From NCBI RefSeq assembly GCF_000715075.1, contig NC_134102.1, positions 94,443,766-94,507,765 of the forward strand: a stretch of DNA of 64,000 bases, read 5' to 3'. A program made the translations under genes and the position numbers. Each line of letters begins with the position of its first letter. Position 1 is the stretch's first letter. The notes under the pieces are model-generated. The model searched no databases, was not told where the DNA came from, and saw only the letters and a list, made by a program, of their open reading frames with translations. This DNA comes from Nicotiana tabacum. Lineage: Eukaryota; Streptophyta; Magnoliopsida; Solanales; Solanaceae. Shown here in pieces: positions 24,936 through 36,640 of the stretch.

Positions 24936-26401
24936 AATTCGATGTGATCTTGGGCATGGATTGGTTGTCTCCATGTCATGCTATTCTGGATTGTCATGCT
25001 AAGACTGTGACATTGGCGATGACGAGGTTTCCAAGGATTAACTGGAGAGGTTATCTAGACTATGTCCCCAGCAGAGTGATTTCATACTTGAAGGCCCAAC
25101 AAATGATTGGGAAAGGTTGCTTATCTTACTTGGCCTTTGTGAGGGATGTTGGTGCTGATACTCCTTTTATTGATTCTGTTCCGGTGGTGCGACATTTTTC
25201 GGATGTGTTTCCTGCAAACTTATCAAGCATGCTTACCGACAGGGATATTGATTTTGGTATTGACTTGGTGCCAGGCAGCCAACCCATTTATACTCCACCG
25301 TATCGTATGGCACCAGCTGAGTTGAAGGAATTGAAGGAGAATCTTTAGAAACTCCTTGATAAGAGGTTTATTAGGCCTAGTGTTTCGCCTTGGGGTGCAC
25401 TAGTTCTGTTTGTGAAGAAGAAGGATGGTACTATGTGTATGTGCATTGATTATAGTCAGGTGAATAAAGTTACAATCAATAACAAGTTTCCTTCATCGCG
25501 CATTGATGATCTATTCGACCAGCTTCAGGGAGCGAGGTTGTTGTCTAAGATTGACTTGAGGTCTGGGTATCACCAGTTGAAGATTCGGGACTCGGATATT
25601 CTAAAGACAACATTCAGGACCCATTATGGTCGTTATGAGTTCCTTGTGATGTCTTTTGGGAGGACCAACACCCCAGTAACATTCATACACCTGATGAACA
25701 ATGTATTTCAGCCTCATCTTGACTCGTTTGTCATAGTGTTCATTGATGATATCCTGGTGTACTCTCGTAGCTAGGAGGAGCATGCCTAGCATTTGAGGAT
25801 TGTGTAGTAGCGGTTGAGGGAGGAGAAGCTTTATCCTATGTTCTACAAATGTGAGTTTTGGCTTAGTTCAGTAGCATTCTTGGGGCACATGGTGTACAGT
25901 GAGGGTATTCAGTTGGATCCGAGGAATATAGAGGCGGTTCAGAGTTAGCCTAGACCATCCTCGACTATGGAGATTCGGACCTTTCTCGGCTTGGTCGGTT
26001 ATTATTGTCGCTTCGTGGAGGATTTCTCATCTATTACATCGCCTTTGATCAAATTGACCCGAAAGGGTGCTATTTTTAGATGGTCGGATGAGTGTGAGGA
26101 GAGCTTTCGGAAGTTCAACACTGCCTTGACCACAGCTCCAGTTCTAGTTCTACCTTCAACTTCTGGTTCTTATACAATGTATTGTGATGCTTCTCAGATC
26201 GGTATTAGATATGTTTTGATGCAGGAGTGTAGAATGATTTCTTATGCTTTGCGTCAGTTAAAGCCTCATGAGAAAAACTACCCTGTCCATGATTTGGAGT
26301 TAGCTTCCATCGTTCATGCATTGAAGATTTGGAGGCATTATTTCTATAATGTGTCTTGTGAGGTGTTTACAGATCATCGGAGTCTCCAGCATTTGTTCAA
26401 A
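24875..26401 (+). pseudogene. E1 reverse transcriptase and RNase H, broken
   Basis: One frame carries end of protease (VILGMDWL), RT ([13 protein letters not shown] near 25412, [12 protein letters not shown] near 25548, FIDDILVYS near 25740) and RNase H (CDAS near 26180, HDLELA near 26290, FTDHRSL near 26367). In-frame stops include TAG at 25346 and 25772 and a cluster at 25785-25810. The catalytic Asp residues of RT (SKIDL, FIDD) and three RNase H acidic residues are present, so loss came from nonsense codons and the inversion. The text stops at LQHLFK (26401), the left inversion breakpoint; the rest of pol lies on the minus strand ending at 30442. Confidence 0.9.
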
Positions 26402-26527
26402 TTGCCACAATCACTCATCCCTCCCATTCCCTCATCATTCGGCATTCGCACTTAGTAGGTACCTGCGCTCACTGGGGGTGTGTGCAGACTCCGGAGGGGC
26501 TCCTTCAGCCCAAGTGCTATAATCCGC

Positions 26528-26715
26528 ACGGACAAATCACGTGCTACACGGACAACTCACGTGCTATAGTATAATATCTAGATCCGCACGGACAACTTAC
26601 GTGTTGCACGAACAACTCACGTGCAATAGTATAATATCTGGATCCGCACGGACAACTCACGTGCTATAGTATAATATTTGGATCCGCACGGACAACTCAC
26701 ATGTTATAGTATTAC
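26528..26715 (-). repeat. G-box hairpin minisatellite, E1 3' LTR
   Basis: Four to five units of 'ccgcacggacaactcacgtgctatagtataatatctggat'. Each carries the palindrome CACGTG, and GCACG pairs with CGTGC across about 9 bases. It is the inverted counterpart of 23045-23300. Confidence 0.85.
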
Positions 26716-26845
26716 TATCTCACAATCAGGCTCACGTCCTTACTCAGTTATAAATCTCTCTAGTCTCTCGGGCTCTCAGTAGTCATGAAAGTCAACCCGA
26801 ATAGAAATGATATAACGTATCAGCATGGAACAATAGAGACTGAGA

Positions 26846-27165
26846 TATAATAAACAAGAAAAAGTGTGACTGAGTACAAAATAGCAACAGATAATTCAAC
26901 ATGTACACAACCTTTGTGGGTCCCTACACTGCTAACACACAGTCTAAACATGATTTCTAACATGATTTTTGGTTCAATTTCTCTACGACATGGAGAATGT
27001 ATAGATAACAACAGATTATACAACTACACGGTTCCATGTAATTTGACCAAGTCACAATTCCTATGGTGCATGCCCATATGCCCATCACCTAGCATGTGCG
27101 TCACCTCAAAACCAAATACATGACACGTAATACGAGATTTCGTACCATGAGTACAAAATTTAAAA
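26846..27165 (-). repeat. Single 319-bp unit in E1 3' LTR
   Basis: One reverse-complement copy of the unit that forms the 16707-22934 array, flanked on both sides by the same LTR sequence that flanks the array. It is the direct evidence that the pre-expansion state was one copy. Confidence 0.9.
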
Positions 27166-27699
27166 CTATTACTTACCTCAATCCGAGCAAATCTCTACTC
27201 CAACACATCCTTGCATCGCGAAACGGCCTCTGAATACCTCGAATCTATCCATAAACAATGCGATATAATCAATATGGGCCAAAGGAATCAACTCCATAAG
27301 AAAATGCTAAGCTATAAATAAAAAACTAAAATTGGCTCAAAAGCTGGCCCTGGATCCCATATCTCGATATTCGATAAAAGTAACAAAACCCGAAAACCCA
27401 CTCAACCACGAGTCTAACCGTACCAAATTTATCAAAATCCGACACCAAATCATTACCCAAATCCCCATATTAAACTCTCCAAATCCATAGCATCAAACTC
27501 CCAATTTACACCCTAAATACACACCAACTAGGTGGGAAAATCAATGGGTAAGAAATATTATTGATAAAAAATGAGCACAAGGGACTTACCTCAAGAATCC
27601 CCTCGAAAACCGTCTCAAACATTGCCTAAACCGTGCTTGAAATATTTGAAATGAAGCCAAAATTGCGAACCCTTGTATTTAACTTTCTGTTCAGCCTTT

Positions 27700-28020
27700 C
27701 CACTTCTTCGAACACTTAACCACATCTGCGGTGTCGCAGAAGCGAGCAAAATTCCGCTTTTGCGGTGAACCACTAGACCTAAGCTTCCGCTTCTGTGGTC
27801 CTCGCCTCGCATCTGCGCAACCGCAGGTGCAGGATTCCCTGTCGCACCAGCGAGCCCTCTGCTTCTGTGCCCCTAATTTCGCATCTACGACCACGCAGGT
27901 GTGGAAATAACCTCGCACATGCGACCTCTGCTCACGTCGTCCCTGGCCGTTTATACGGCTCCTTTCTTGCTTTTGCGAGAATGCACCTGTGAACCCCACT
28001 CCGCAGGTGCGATTACACCA
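27700..28020 (-). repeat. CpG dyad tract, E1 3' LTR
   Basis: cgcttttgcgg, cgcatctgcgc, cgcaggtgcag and cgcaggtgcga motifs, matching the order in the 5' LTR tract (15845-16160) when reversed. Confidence 0.8.
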
Positions 28021-28707
28021 GAAACTGGTGAGCTTCAGCATTCCCTCAAACATCAAATCGATCCGATAACCATCAAACAACAACCCGAGGCCCCCGGGAC
28101 TTCAACCAAACATACCAACGGGTCCTAAAATACGATACAAACTTATTCGAGCCCTCAAATCACCCCGAACAATATCAAAAACAAGAATTGCACATAGATT
28201 CAATCCTAATGAACTTTGAACTTTCAATTTCTACAAATGATGCCGAAACCTACCAATCACGTCTGATTGACCCCAAATTTTGCACACAAGTCACATTTGA
28301 CATTACAGACCTACTCCAACTTCCGTAATTGGAATCCAACCCCGACATCAAAAAGTTCACTCCCGGTCAAACTTTCCAAAAATTCCAACTTTCGTCTTTT
28401 CAAGCCTAATTCCACTACGGACCTCCAAATCACAATCCGGACATGCTCCTAAGTCCAAAATCAACTAACGAAGCTAATAGAGCCATTAAAACTCCCTTAC
28501 GGAGTCGTTTACTCAAAGATCAACATCCGTTCAATTATTTTAACTTAAGCTTTTAACCTTGAGACTAAGTGCCTCATTTCATTTTGAAATATCACCGGAC
28601 CCGAACCGACTACTCCGGCAAGTCACATAACTGCTATAAAGTACAAAATGAGCATTAAATGGGGTAATGGGGCCACAACTTTCGAAATGACTGTGCCGGG
28701 TTTTACA

Positions 28708-28720
28708 TCCTCCCCCTCTT
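28708..28720 (-). promoter_or_regulatory. E1 polypurine tract
   Basis: Sense reading AAGAGGGGGAGGA directly abuts the LTR start TGTAAAACC at 28707. It is the expected plus-strand priming site. The conserved pol tail with 'ttcgaggacgaacg' precedes it. Confidence 0.9.
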
Positions 28721-30442
28721 TAACAAACGTTCGTCCTCGAACGGGTCTATAAATGTATTCGGAGTCTCAAATAGGCATGGATATCTTCTCCGCATCTCCT
28801 GCCCGGTCTCCCAAGTAGCCTCCTTAACTGGTTGACCTCTCCACTGCACCTTCACTCAAGCTATGTCCTTTGACCTCAACTTTCGAACCTGCCGATCCAA
28901 AATAGCGACCGACTCCACATCATAAGTCAGATTGCCATCCAATTGAACTGTGCTGAAATCCAAAACATGAGACGAATTGCTGACATAGTTCCGGAGCAAA
29001 GAAACATGAAAAACTGGATGCACACTCGATAAACTAGGTGGCAAGGCAAGTTTGTAAGCCACCTCCCATATCCTTTAGAGTACCTCAAATGGTCCAATAT
29101 ACCGAGGACTCAACATTCCCTTCTTTTCGAACCTCATAACACCCTTCATGGGTGAAACCTTGAGCAGTGCCTTCTCCCTGACCATGTAAGCAACATCAAG
29201 TACCTTCTTGTCGGCATAATTCTTCTGTCTAGACTGCGCTGTGCGAAGCCGCTCCTGAATCATCGTAACCTTGTCCAAAGCATCCAGGACTAAGTCAGTA
29301 CCAAATATCCTAGCCTCACCAGGCTCAAACCAACCCACCAGCTATCTACACTGTCTTCCATACAAAACCTCATACGGAGCCATTTGAATGCGCGACTAGT
29401 AGCTGTTGTTGTAGGCAAACTCTACGAGTGGTAGAAACTGATCCCAAGAACCCCCAAAATCAATGATACAAGCGCGTAGCATATCCTCCAATATCTAAAT
29501 AGTGTGCTCGAACAGTCCGTCCGTCTGATGGTGAAATGTTGTGCTCAACTCAACCTGGGCGCCTAAATCTCACTGCACGGCTCTCCAAAAATGCGATGTG
29601 AACTACGTTCCCCGATCTGAAATGATGGACACTGGCACGCCGTGGAGGCGAACGATCTCTCGGATGAAATCTTACGCAATCGCTCCGAAGAATAAGTAGT
29701 CCTAGCTGGAATGAAGTGCGCAGACTTGGTCAGCCGATCCAAAATCACCCAAAGAGCATCGAACTTCGTTGAAGTCCGTGGGAGCCGAACTACAACTTCT
29801 ATGGTGATCCGCTCCCATTTCCACTCTGGAATCTCTAACCTCTGAAGCAATCCGCCACCCGGTCTCTGATGCTCGTACTTCACCTACTGACGGTTGAGGC
29901 ATCGACCTACAAACCCCACTATATCCTTCTTCATTCTTCTCGACCAATAATGCTGCCTCAAGTCCTGATACATCTTCACGGCACCCAAATAAATAGAATA
30001 CCACGAACTGTGGGCCTCCTCAAGAATCAACTCTTGTAGCCCATCTACATTAAGAACACAAATCCGACCCTGCATCTTCAATACTTCATCATCTCCAATA
30101 CTAACATCTCTGGCATCATCGTGTTGAACCGTGTCCTTAAGGACAAGCAAATGGGTATCATCATATTGGCACTCTCTAATGCGATTATATAGGGAAGATC
30201 GAGATACCACACAAGCTACAACCCCGACTGGGCTCCGAGACATCTAATCTCACAAACTGGTTGGTTAAGGCCTGAACATCAACTGCAAGAGGTCTCTCAC
30301 TAAAAGGAATGAATGCAAGGCTACCCATTCTCACCGCCTTTCTACTCAAGGATTCGGCCACCATATTGGCCTTCCCGAGATGATACAAAATAGTGATAAC
30401 ATAGTCCTTTAGTAGCTCCAGCCATCTCCGCTGCCTCAAATT
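28721..30442 (-). pseudogene. E1 RNase H end, integrase and chromodomain, broken
   Basis: In sense (from 30442 down): LNLRQRRWLELLKDY; the integrase zinc-binding region, with the CX2C pair altered to CLNRQ (about 29885) so one Cys is lost; integrase core pieces in three frames, including LDRLTKSAH (about 29735) and SDRG (about 29610); a TAG in place of CAG near 29494; the C-terminal GPF-type region (RYIGPFEVL, about 29080); and a chromodomain tail with VQWRGQPVKEATWE (about 28800-28850) after another stop. Chromodomains of this class are thought to steer integration to heterochromatin marks. The copy is inverted relative to the 5' half of E1. Confidence 0.88.
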
Positions 30443-31060
30443 TAGATGCCATGTATCAATGTCTTGAAATTTCTTAAAGATATTACACTCAGTTTCACTA
30501 AAACTTGTCACAAAGTAACTGCTTGATCTAATTTATCGAACTTGAGAGAATTCTTACTTTCCTATGTTGAAATCACTGTAATTGAACTATTACTGTGAAG
30601 CTCGTCACTACTTTCAGTTCTTTATTTAGTCTTGTTACTTGCCGAGTTGGTTATACTAATGCTACACCCTGCACCTTGTGTGCAGACCCAGGTGCATCCG
30701 GTCATGGCGGTTGCTGAGCTTGTGGAGTTCGGATTCTCGGAGACTTTCGAGGTAGTTGCTTGGCATTTCACATACCTTGTTTCTGCTTCCCTATCTTTCC
30801 ACTTATTGTATTTAGTTTCAGATTATCATAGATAGTATTTTGCGGACTTGGGATGTATATATGCTAATGTACTCAGTGACACCCCGATGCTGGGAATTTT
30901 TGCATTGTATTTTGGGTCCTGTCCCGTTTATGAAATATTTTATTGTTTAAACTGCTTAAATTCAGTTTCTGTTAAAAGTGTTGGAAATAGTTTTATATGT
31001 GGTCTTGCCTAGTACCACGATAGGCGCCATCACGACAGGTTAGGATTTTGGGTCGTGACA
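30443..31060 (+). mobile_element. E1 3' LTR, terminal part in original orientation
   Basis: Collinear with 23426-23986 of the 5' LTR ('atgtatca...cttgaaatttct' to GGGTCGTGACA). It contains about 50 extra bases near 30935-30985 absent from the 5' copy. It is followed directly by TCCAC, the right target duplication of E1. Confidence 0.9.
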
Positions 31061-31065
31061 TCCAC

Positions 31066-32045
<980 letters not shown>

Positions 32046-33008
32046 TCCGAGTTTATTTGATATGATTCGGCGCGATTTGTAGAAGTTGAAAGTTCTTAAG
32101 TTCATTAAGTTCGCTTTGAGGTGTGATTCGTAGGTTTGATATTATTTGAAGTGATTTGAGGCCTCGAGCAGGTCCGCATTATGTTATGGAACATGTTGGT
32201 ATGTTTGGACGGGGTCCCGGTGGCCTCGTGTGTGTTCCATTTGGTCTATGGGCCATTTCCTCCCATTTTAGATTGTTGTTCTGTCATCTGGTGTATATTT
32301 ATTCGCGTTCGCGTAGCGTTTTCTGTGGAGGCCGCATTTTGTTCTTCGCGGCCGTGAAGAGGCGACCACGTTTGCGAATCTTTGAGGACTTTTGTCTACG
32401 CGTTCGCATTATGGAATACGCGATCGCGTATAAGGAAATCTAGAAGGGGGTCATCAGGGCTTGCTCTTCGCGTTCGCAGAAGAGAAGACGCGTTTGCGAT
32501 GTTGTTGTGGACCTGGTCACTGTATTCACGTCCGTATTGTCGCGTTCGCGTAGAGTCAATGTTGGCAGTTCATGTTTTGTCCTTCATGATCACGAATCAT
32601 TTTACGCCATTGCGATGAGTAAATCATTGGGCAGAATATAAGTACTGTTGGCAGTTAGAGAGCTCAGATTTGGGCGATTATGGAGAGGATTTTCATGTAT
32701 TGGATTGGGGTAAGTGTTCTTGACCCGTATTTGATTATATTTTATGATTCCATCATTATTTTTATTATTAAATTAGTGATTTGAGTTGGAGAAAGTGAGA
32801 ATTTTTGTAAAAACTTTCAAAAATGTAAAATCAGGATTTGAAGGCTAATGATATCAGAATTGGATAATTTTGGTATGATTGGACTCATATCGGAATGGGT
32901 CTTTGAATTTTGTAAAAATTTTCGGGTTCCGAGGTGCGAGCCTGAGGTTGACGTTTTAGCTTTCATTAAAGATCAAGCTTTATTATCCGGAATTATTTCC
33001 TATGGTTT
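32046..33008 (+). mobile_element. Plus-strand LTR fragment, paralog of the S1 target
   Basis: Collinear with 6680-7041 plus 12757-13440 and lacking S1. It provides the empty-site reference for S1 at 32384-32400. It includes a CGCG-dialect dyad tract and ggggtaagtg near 32707. It ends at 'tatggttttt', where a minus-oriented terminus begins. Confidence 0.8.
32290..32610 (+). repeat. CpG dyad tract (CGCG-NN-CGCG dialect)
   Basis: attcgcgttcgcg, acgcgatcgcgta (about 32409), cgcgttcgcaga and tcgcgttcgcgtag (about 32540). This is a better-preserved version of the tract at 6935-7025 and 12775-12975. Confidence 0.8.
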
Positions 33009-33868
33009 TTGTCACAACCCAAAATTCACTATGAGCCGTGATGGTTTCCAACATCACCGTTAGACAAGCCAACACTTAATTATTCATTTTATCATTTTTA
33101 AAATCATAAGACTTTCTTGGATAACGAGGTTAGTGCATTAAAATAAATCCTAGTTACGTATATTTTCATTAAAATAAATAAGTAAAAGTGAATCAGTGTA
33201 AAATAATCCATACAAAGATACAAGATTCTCTCTTCAAAAGCTTCCAAAAAAATTGTGTATTCAATGCTCTAAATGTAGCTTCTTTTTCAGACAAGATCTC
33301 CCACAAAAACCCTAGTTATTCTATTTATAATGGGCTAAAAGTCGGGGTCAAAATATGGCAAAAATACCCATGTAGATCAGATATACGATCGCAGAACGGG
33401 TCGTAGAATCACTTCGCGGCCCACATAATTATAACTTCGTCGCATAATTGAGTGTCCAGTTGCCCAGTTGTTCATCACAGATCTCTTATGCGGTCCGCGT
33501 ATTGATTTTGTGATCGCAGATGATGCAAAATTGCCCTCGTAGAACTCTTTCTTGCACTTATGCGGTCGTTATGTGGTCCGCATAATAGATCGCACACTCC
33601 TCTCTCCAAAACTAGGAATAGTTGCTTCATTCTACGGTTGGTATGCAGCCCGTACATCACTTTTACGGTCGCAAACCTGCCGCATTTCTGCCCTCCTATG
33701 GGTTTTTGTCATCTTTTTCGTGTTCTTAGTTCTTCAAGTCTGGTATGCTGCAAAACACCAAAATTACATAAGAAATAACTTTAAATGCTTTAAAAGACGA
33801 GCGAAAGTCTATGTAATTAGTATTAAAAGTGCCGCAATTCTATCGCACATCAGAAGTTTCCTTTCCTG
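33009..33868 (-). mobile_element. LTR-terminal fragment with unusual interior
   Basis: Starts TGTCACAACCC with the usual near-terminal text ('agccgtgatgg', 'agacaagccaacac'). After about 100 bases it departs from the other LTRs and has a dyad-like tract of its own (33380-33690). No matching TGTAACGACC-side terminus is present before A's LTR text begins near 33869. It is probably a truncated LTR of a different subfamily. Confidence 0.5.
33380..33690. repeat. Divergent CpG motif tract (GCGGTCCGCATAA dialect)
   Basis: Repeats of tatgcggtccgc, gcggcccacataa, gtggtccgcataa and cgatcgcagaa. GCGG/CCGC arms replace CGCA/TGCG. It lies in the equivalent place of a divergent LTR piece. Confidence 0.6.
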
Positions 33869-35177
33869 TTTTAATTTAATTGCTTTAACATGCTGTAATC
33901 ATCGTACCTAGTCTAACTTCACATGTCTACTTGTCTTATCACTTATGTACAACTTGTACTACATGTTTAGTTGAATTACTTGCTTTCTTAAATTCCGTAT
34001 TCATTATTTAAATTGTGGGATTCTTAATTGAAATTTGCTATCCTTGGAATACCTTGTTGTTGAGTTTGGTGTAGAAATACGAAGGCCGTGGTTTCTATTG
34101 AGGCAAAATGTAAGTTGTGAAATATCATCTTATTGAGTTGTTATATCTTGGCATTTGTGTTATTGTTGAGAGGATTGTGTGGTTATTTGCACGAGGTTTC
34201 TGTCGTGCTATTGTTACTCTTTGCACGAGGTTTCTGTCGTGCCGTTGTGATTATTGATATGCATGCGGTGGTATAAGGTATGGGTGTTGAAACACATGCG
34301 GTGAGAAAATGTGGGCTTGATACGTGTGGCTAGTAGGGGAACTACTAGAAGTCGTGCGGTATGATAAGGTGGGCCAAAACGCGGGGTGCTATTTCGGGAA
34401 AATGATTTTCAAAACTAAATGTAAAGGCCCCTGCGGTGATATAAGGAAAAACTGTAATTTACTTTTATGATTTGGGACTACGAGGCGGTACCTCGGGAGT
34501 GCCCCTGTTGATCTTTCTCTATTGCTTGTATTTTGTTTAGTTGTTGTTTTCCTTAACACGTGAAATCCTTCTTTTCCTCTCGGGTTGTATTAGCTTCCTT
34601 GATTCCGTGTTGTTATCATTCAGTAAATCCTTTGTTGTTTGATTTCCTTGTAATTATAATTATATCATTATATCTTCTGTCTTGTTTCTTATTATCTCTA
34701 GTAGGGCCTTAACCTTACCTCGTCACTACTCTACCGAGGTTAGGCTTAGCACTTATTGGGTACTGTTGTGGTGTACTCATACTACCCTTCTGCATATGTT
34801 TTTGTGCACATCCAGATACATCCTATTAGCCTTGGTATTAGCGCGCTGAGTTGCTTGCTTTTGGAGACTTCAAGGTTCACCTGCCCGCGTTCGCAGTCCT
34901 CGGAGTCCCCTTGTACCTTGTACTTCCTTATTTATTTTAATCTTTATTGACAGTGATGTATAGGATTGTTCGGTAGTGTATCTAGAGCTTGTGACTTATA
35001 TCTTACCAGGTTTTGGGATTGTGAGTATTAAGGTTTTGGTAGATTCTATTTATGAAATTGTTGGGATGTTCAAGTTTTAATCACTTATTTAATGTTTCTG
35101 CATAATGTTAGCCTTACCTAGTCTTAGAGACTAGGTGCCATCACGATATCCTACGGAGGGAACTTGGGGTCGTGACA
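33869..35177 (+). mobile_element. Element A, 5' LTR (3' portion)
   Basis: Collinear with 50672-51948 and ends GGGGTCGTGACA directly before A's primer site. The first half of the LTR is missing. It contains the conserved 'cgtcactactctaccgaggtt' block (34720) and the hairpin minisatellite (34180-34345). The terminal region near 35100-35177 closely resembles 51873-51948. Confidence 0.8.
34180..34345 (+). repeat. Hairpin minisatellite (GCACGA...TCGTGC)
   Basis: Two copies of 'ttgcacgaggtttctgtcgtgc' (about 34188 and 34221), followed by 'catgcggtg' repeats. GCACGA and TCGTGC are inverted arms around eight bases. The counterparts are 50990-51070 and 48070-48195. Confidence 0.75.
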
Positions 35178-35179
35178 AA

Positions 35180-35192
35180 TTAGTATCAGAGC
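35180..35192 (+). promoter_or_regulatory. Element A primer-binding site
   Basis: TTAGTATCAGAGC, two bases after the LTR terminus, matches the initiator tRNA-Met complement TGGTATCAGAGC with one mismatch. The leader that follows (35195-35380) shares 'agtagagtct', 'cttatcttcgggaggctatgg' and 'cttctttgatt' with B and is recognisably similar in E3. Confidence 0.85.
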
Positions 35193-35380
35193 TGTAGGTT
35201 CATAGGTGTTATGAGTCACTAGCAAGTTTAGTAGAGTCTCGCAGAATGATACGGAGACATGTGTACTTATCTTCGGGAGGCTATGGATCTATTAGGAAAA
35301 ATCTTCACTTCTTTGATTCTTTATCGTGCGAAATTGTTGACTTCGGAATTCTAAATTTTTGTCTTTCTATTCTCAAACAG

Positions 35381-36640
35381 ATGGTGAGGACACGTACAAT
35401 CAGATCTGATGACCAGACACCTGTGCCCCCTGCTAGAGCAGCGAGAGGCCGGGGCCAGGATAGAGGCCGAGGACGTCCACGTGGTGCAGCCACAACACCT
35501 GCACCAGTAGCTCCAGTTGGAGAGAAGTCATCTGAGATGCCTGTTACCGCAACAGCACTCCATGAGGCTCTCGCTCTGTTTCTGAGCATGTTTGGCACTT
35601 TAGCTTAGGCAAGGTTGATTCCACTTGCTCCTGCCACAGCTCTGGCCGGGGGAGGCGCACAGACTCCCGCCGCCCATACTCCAGAGCAGCGGGTCCAGGT
35701 TGATAGGTCCCAGAGGTCATACCAGTGCAGCTTGTCGCCCCAGTTCAGCCCGAGGTTAGGGCTTCCGTTTCTGAGGGGGATCGACTCAGGCTCGAGAGGT
35801 ACAAGAAGTACCTCCCTCCTACTTTCAGCGGCTTGGCTTCATAGGATGCCTAGGGTTTTCCTGAGGAGAGCCATTGTATCCTCCGTACTATGGATATTGC
35901 AGAGTCTAGTGGTTGCTTTCACTACGTTCCAGCTTAAGGGAGCGGCTTATCAGTGGTGGCGAGCATATGAGTTGGGTAGTCCGGCGGAGGCAGCTTCACT
36001 CACTTCGACTCAGTTCTCAGATATGTTCTTGAGGGAGTTTGTTCCCCAGAGTCTTAGAGATGCATGGCGCGCAGAGTTTGAGTAGTTGCACAAGGGTTCT
36101 ATGACCGTGTCATAGTATGCGGTCCGGTTCAGTGATTTGTCTAGATATGCACCAGCCTTGGTTACAATTGTTAGAGAGCGAGTACCTCGATTTATCGAGG
36201 GGCTCAACCCCAGTATCAGATTTAGCATGGCCCGAGAGTTGGAGATGGATATCGCATACCAGCAGGTAGTGGAGATCACTAGGATATTAGAGGGTATGTG
36301 GACTCGGGAGAGAGATGAGAGGGAGGCAAAGAGGCCTCGAGATTCTGGCACATATAGTGGTACCAATGCTACAGTTGCAGCTCGTCATGGTAGGGGCTAT
36401 GTGAGTTGCCCTTTTCATTCATGACTTACAGCCTCCAGTGGTATTCCAGCCAATCCATGGCCTCAGGCTCCCTATTACGCACCACCATTGTCTAGTGCAC
36501 CTCCTGTACGGGGTGCTATCAGCGGTCAGTCCATCCAATCAGGCCCAAGCCAACCACGTACTCCGAAAGCTTGGTTTAAGTGTGGTGACAGTGGTCATAT
36601 TGTGAGGGATTTCCCCAGACTCTGAAGGGGTGCACCTACA
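35381..36640 (+). pseudogene. Element A gag, broken
   Basis: The ATG at 35381 follows a pyrimidine-rich run ending 'tctcaaacag', so this start fits better than an upstream in-frame ATG. The N-terminus (MVRTRT, then an Arg/Gly/Pro-rich stretch) matches B's gag. Stops at expected CAG codons lie at 35606-35608, 36083-36085 and 36113-36115; there is also a frame change between about 35615 and 36010. The zinc knuckle at 36571-36615 reads W-FK-CGDSGHIVRD-F: the first and last Cys are gone. In this family gag forms the particle and binds element RNA; the lost Cys residues argue against RNA binding here. Confidence 0.88.

Larger units (their letters stand above)
26402..28707 (-). mobile_element. E1 3' LTR, inverted part
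   Basis: Begins in sense at 28707 with TGTAAAACCCGGC and runs leftwards to 26402. It holds the dyad tract (27700-28020), donor-like motifs (about 27583 and 27170), a single 319-bp unit (26846-27165) and the G-box minisatellite (26528-26715). It completes with 30443-31060. In contrast to the 5' LTR there is no tandem array. Confidence 0.85.
26402..30442 (-). other. Inverted segment of E1
   Basis: At 26401/26402 RNase H coding text switches to the reverse complement of LTR sequence. At 30442/30443 reverse-complemented RNase H text switches to forward LTR sequence. Read in reverse, 30442 continues the protein broken at 26401 (LNLRQRRWLELL follows LQHLFK in relatives), and 26402 approaches the LTR text that resumes at 30443, with about 45 bases lost relative to 23375-23425. 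The E1 target duplication brackets the whole. Confidence 0.85.
15162..31060 (+). mobile_element. E1: chromodomain Gypsy element with internal inversion
   Basis: Starts TGCAACGACCC, ends GGGTCGTGACA and is flanked by TCCAC at 15157-15161 and 31061-31065, so both ends are intact. Order: 5' LTR (15162-23986), primer-binding site, gag-protease-RT-RNase H remnants to 26401, then an inverted block (26402-30442) with the rest of pol, the polypurine tract and most of the 3' LTR, then the 3' LTR end (30443-31060). Flipping the block back restores a normal element. All reading frames are broken, so E1 cannot encode its own transposition. It inserted into the older plus-strand LTR. Confidence 0.85.

Noticed and set aside
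26402..30442. A separate minus-strand element between two plus-strand ones
   Set aside because: No target duplication at 26402 or 30443, and the protein and LTR sequences continue across the breakpoints when reversed, so it is part of E1.
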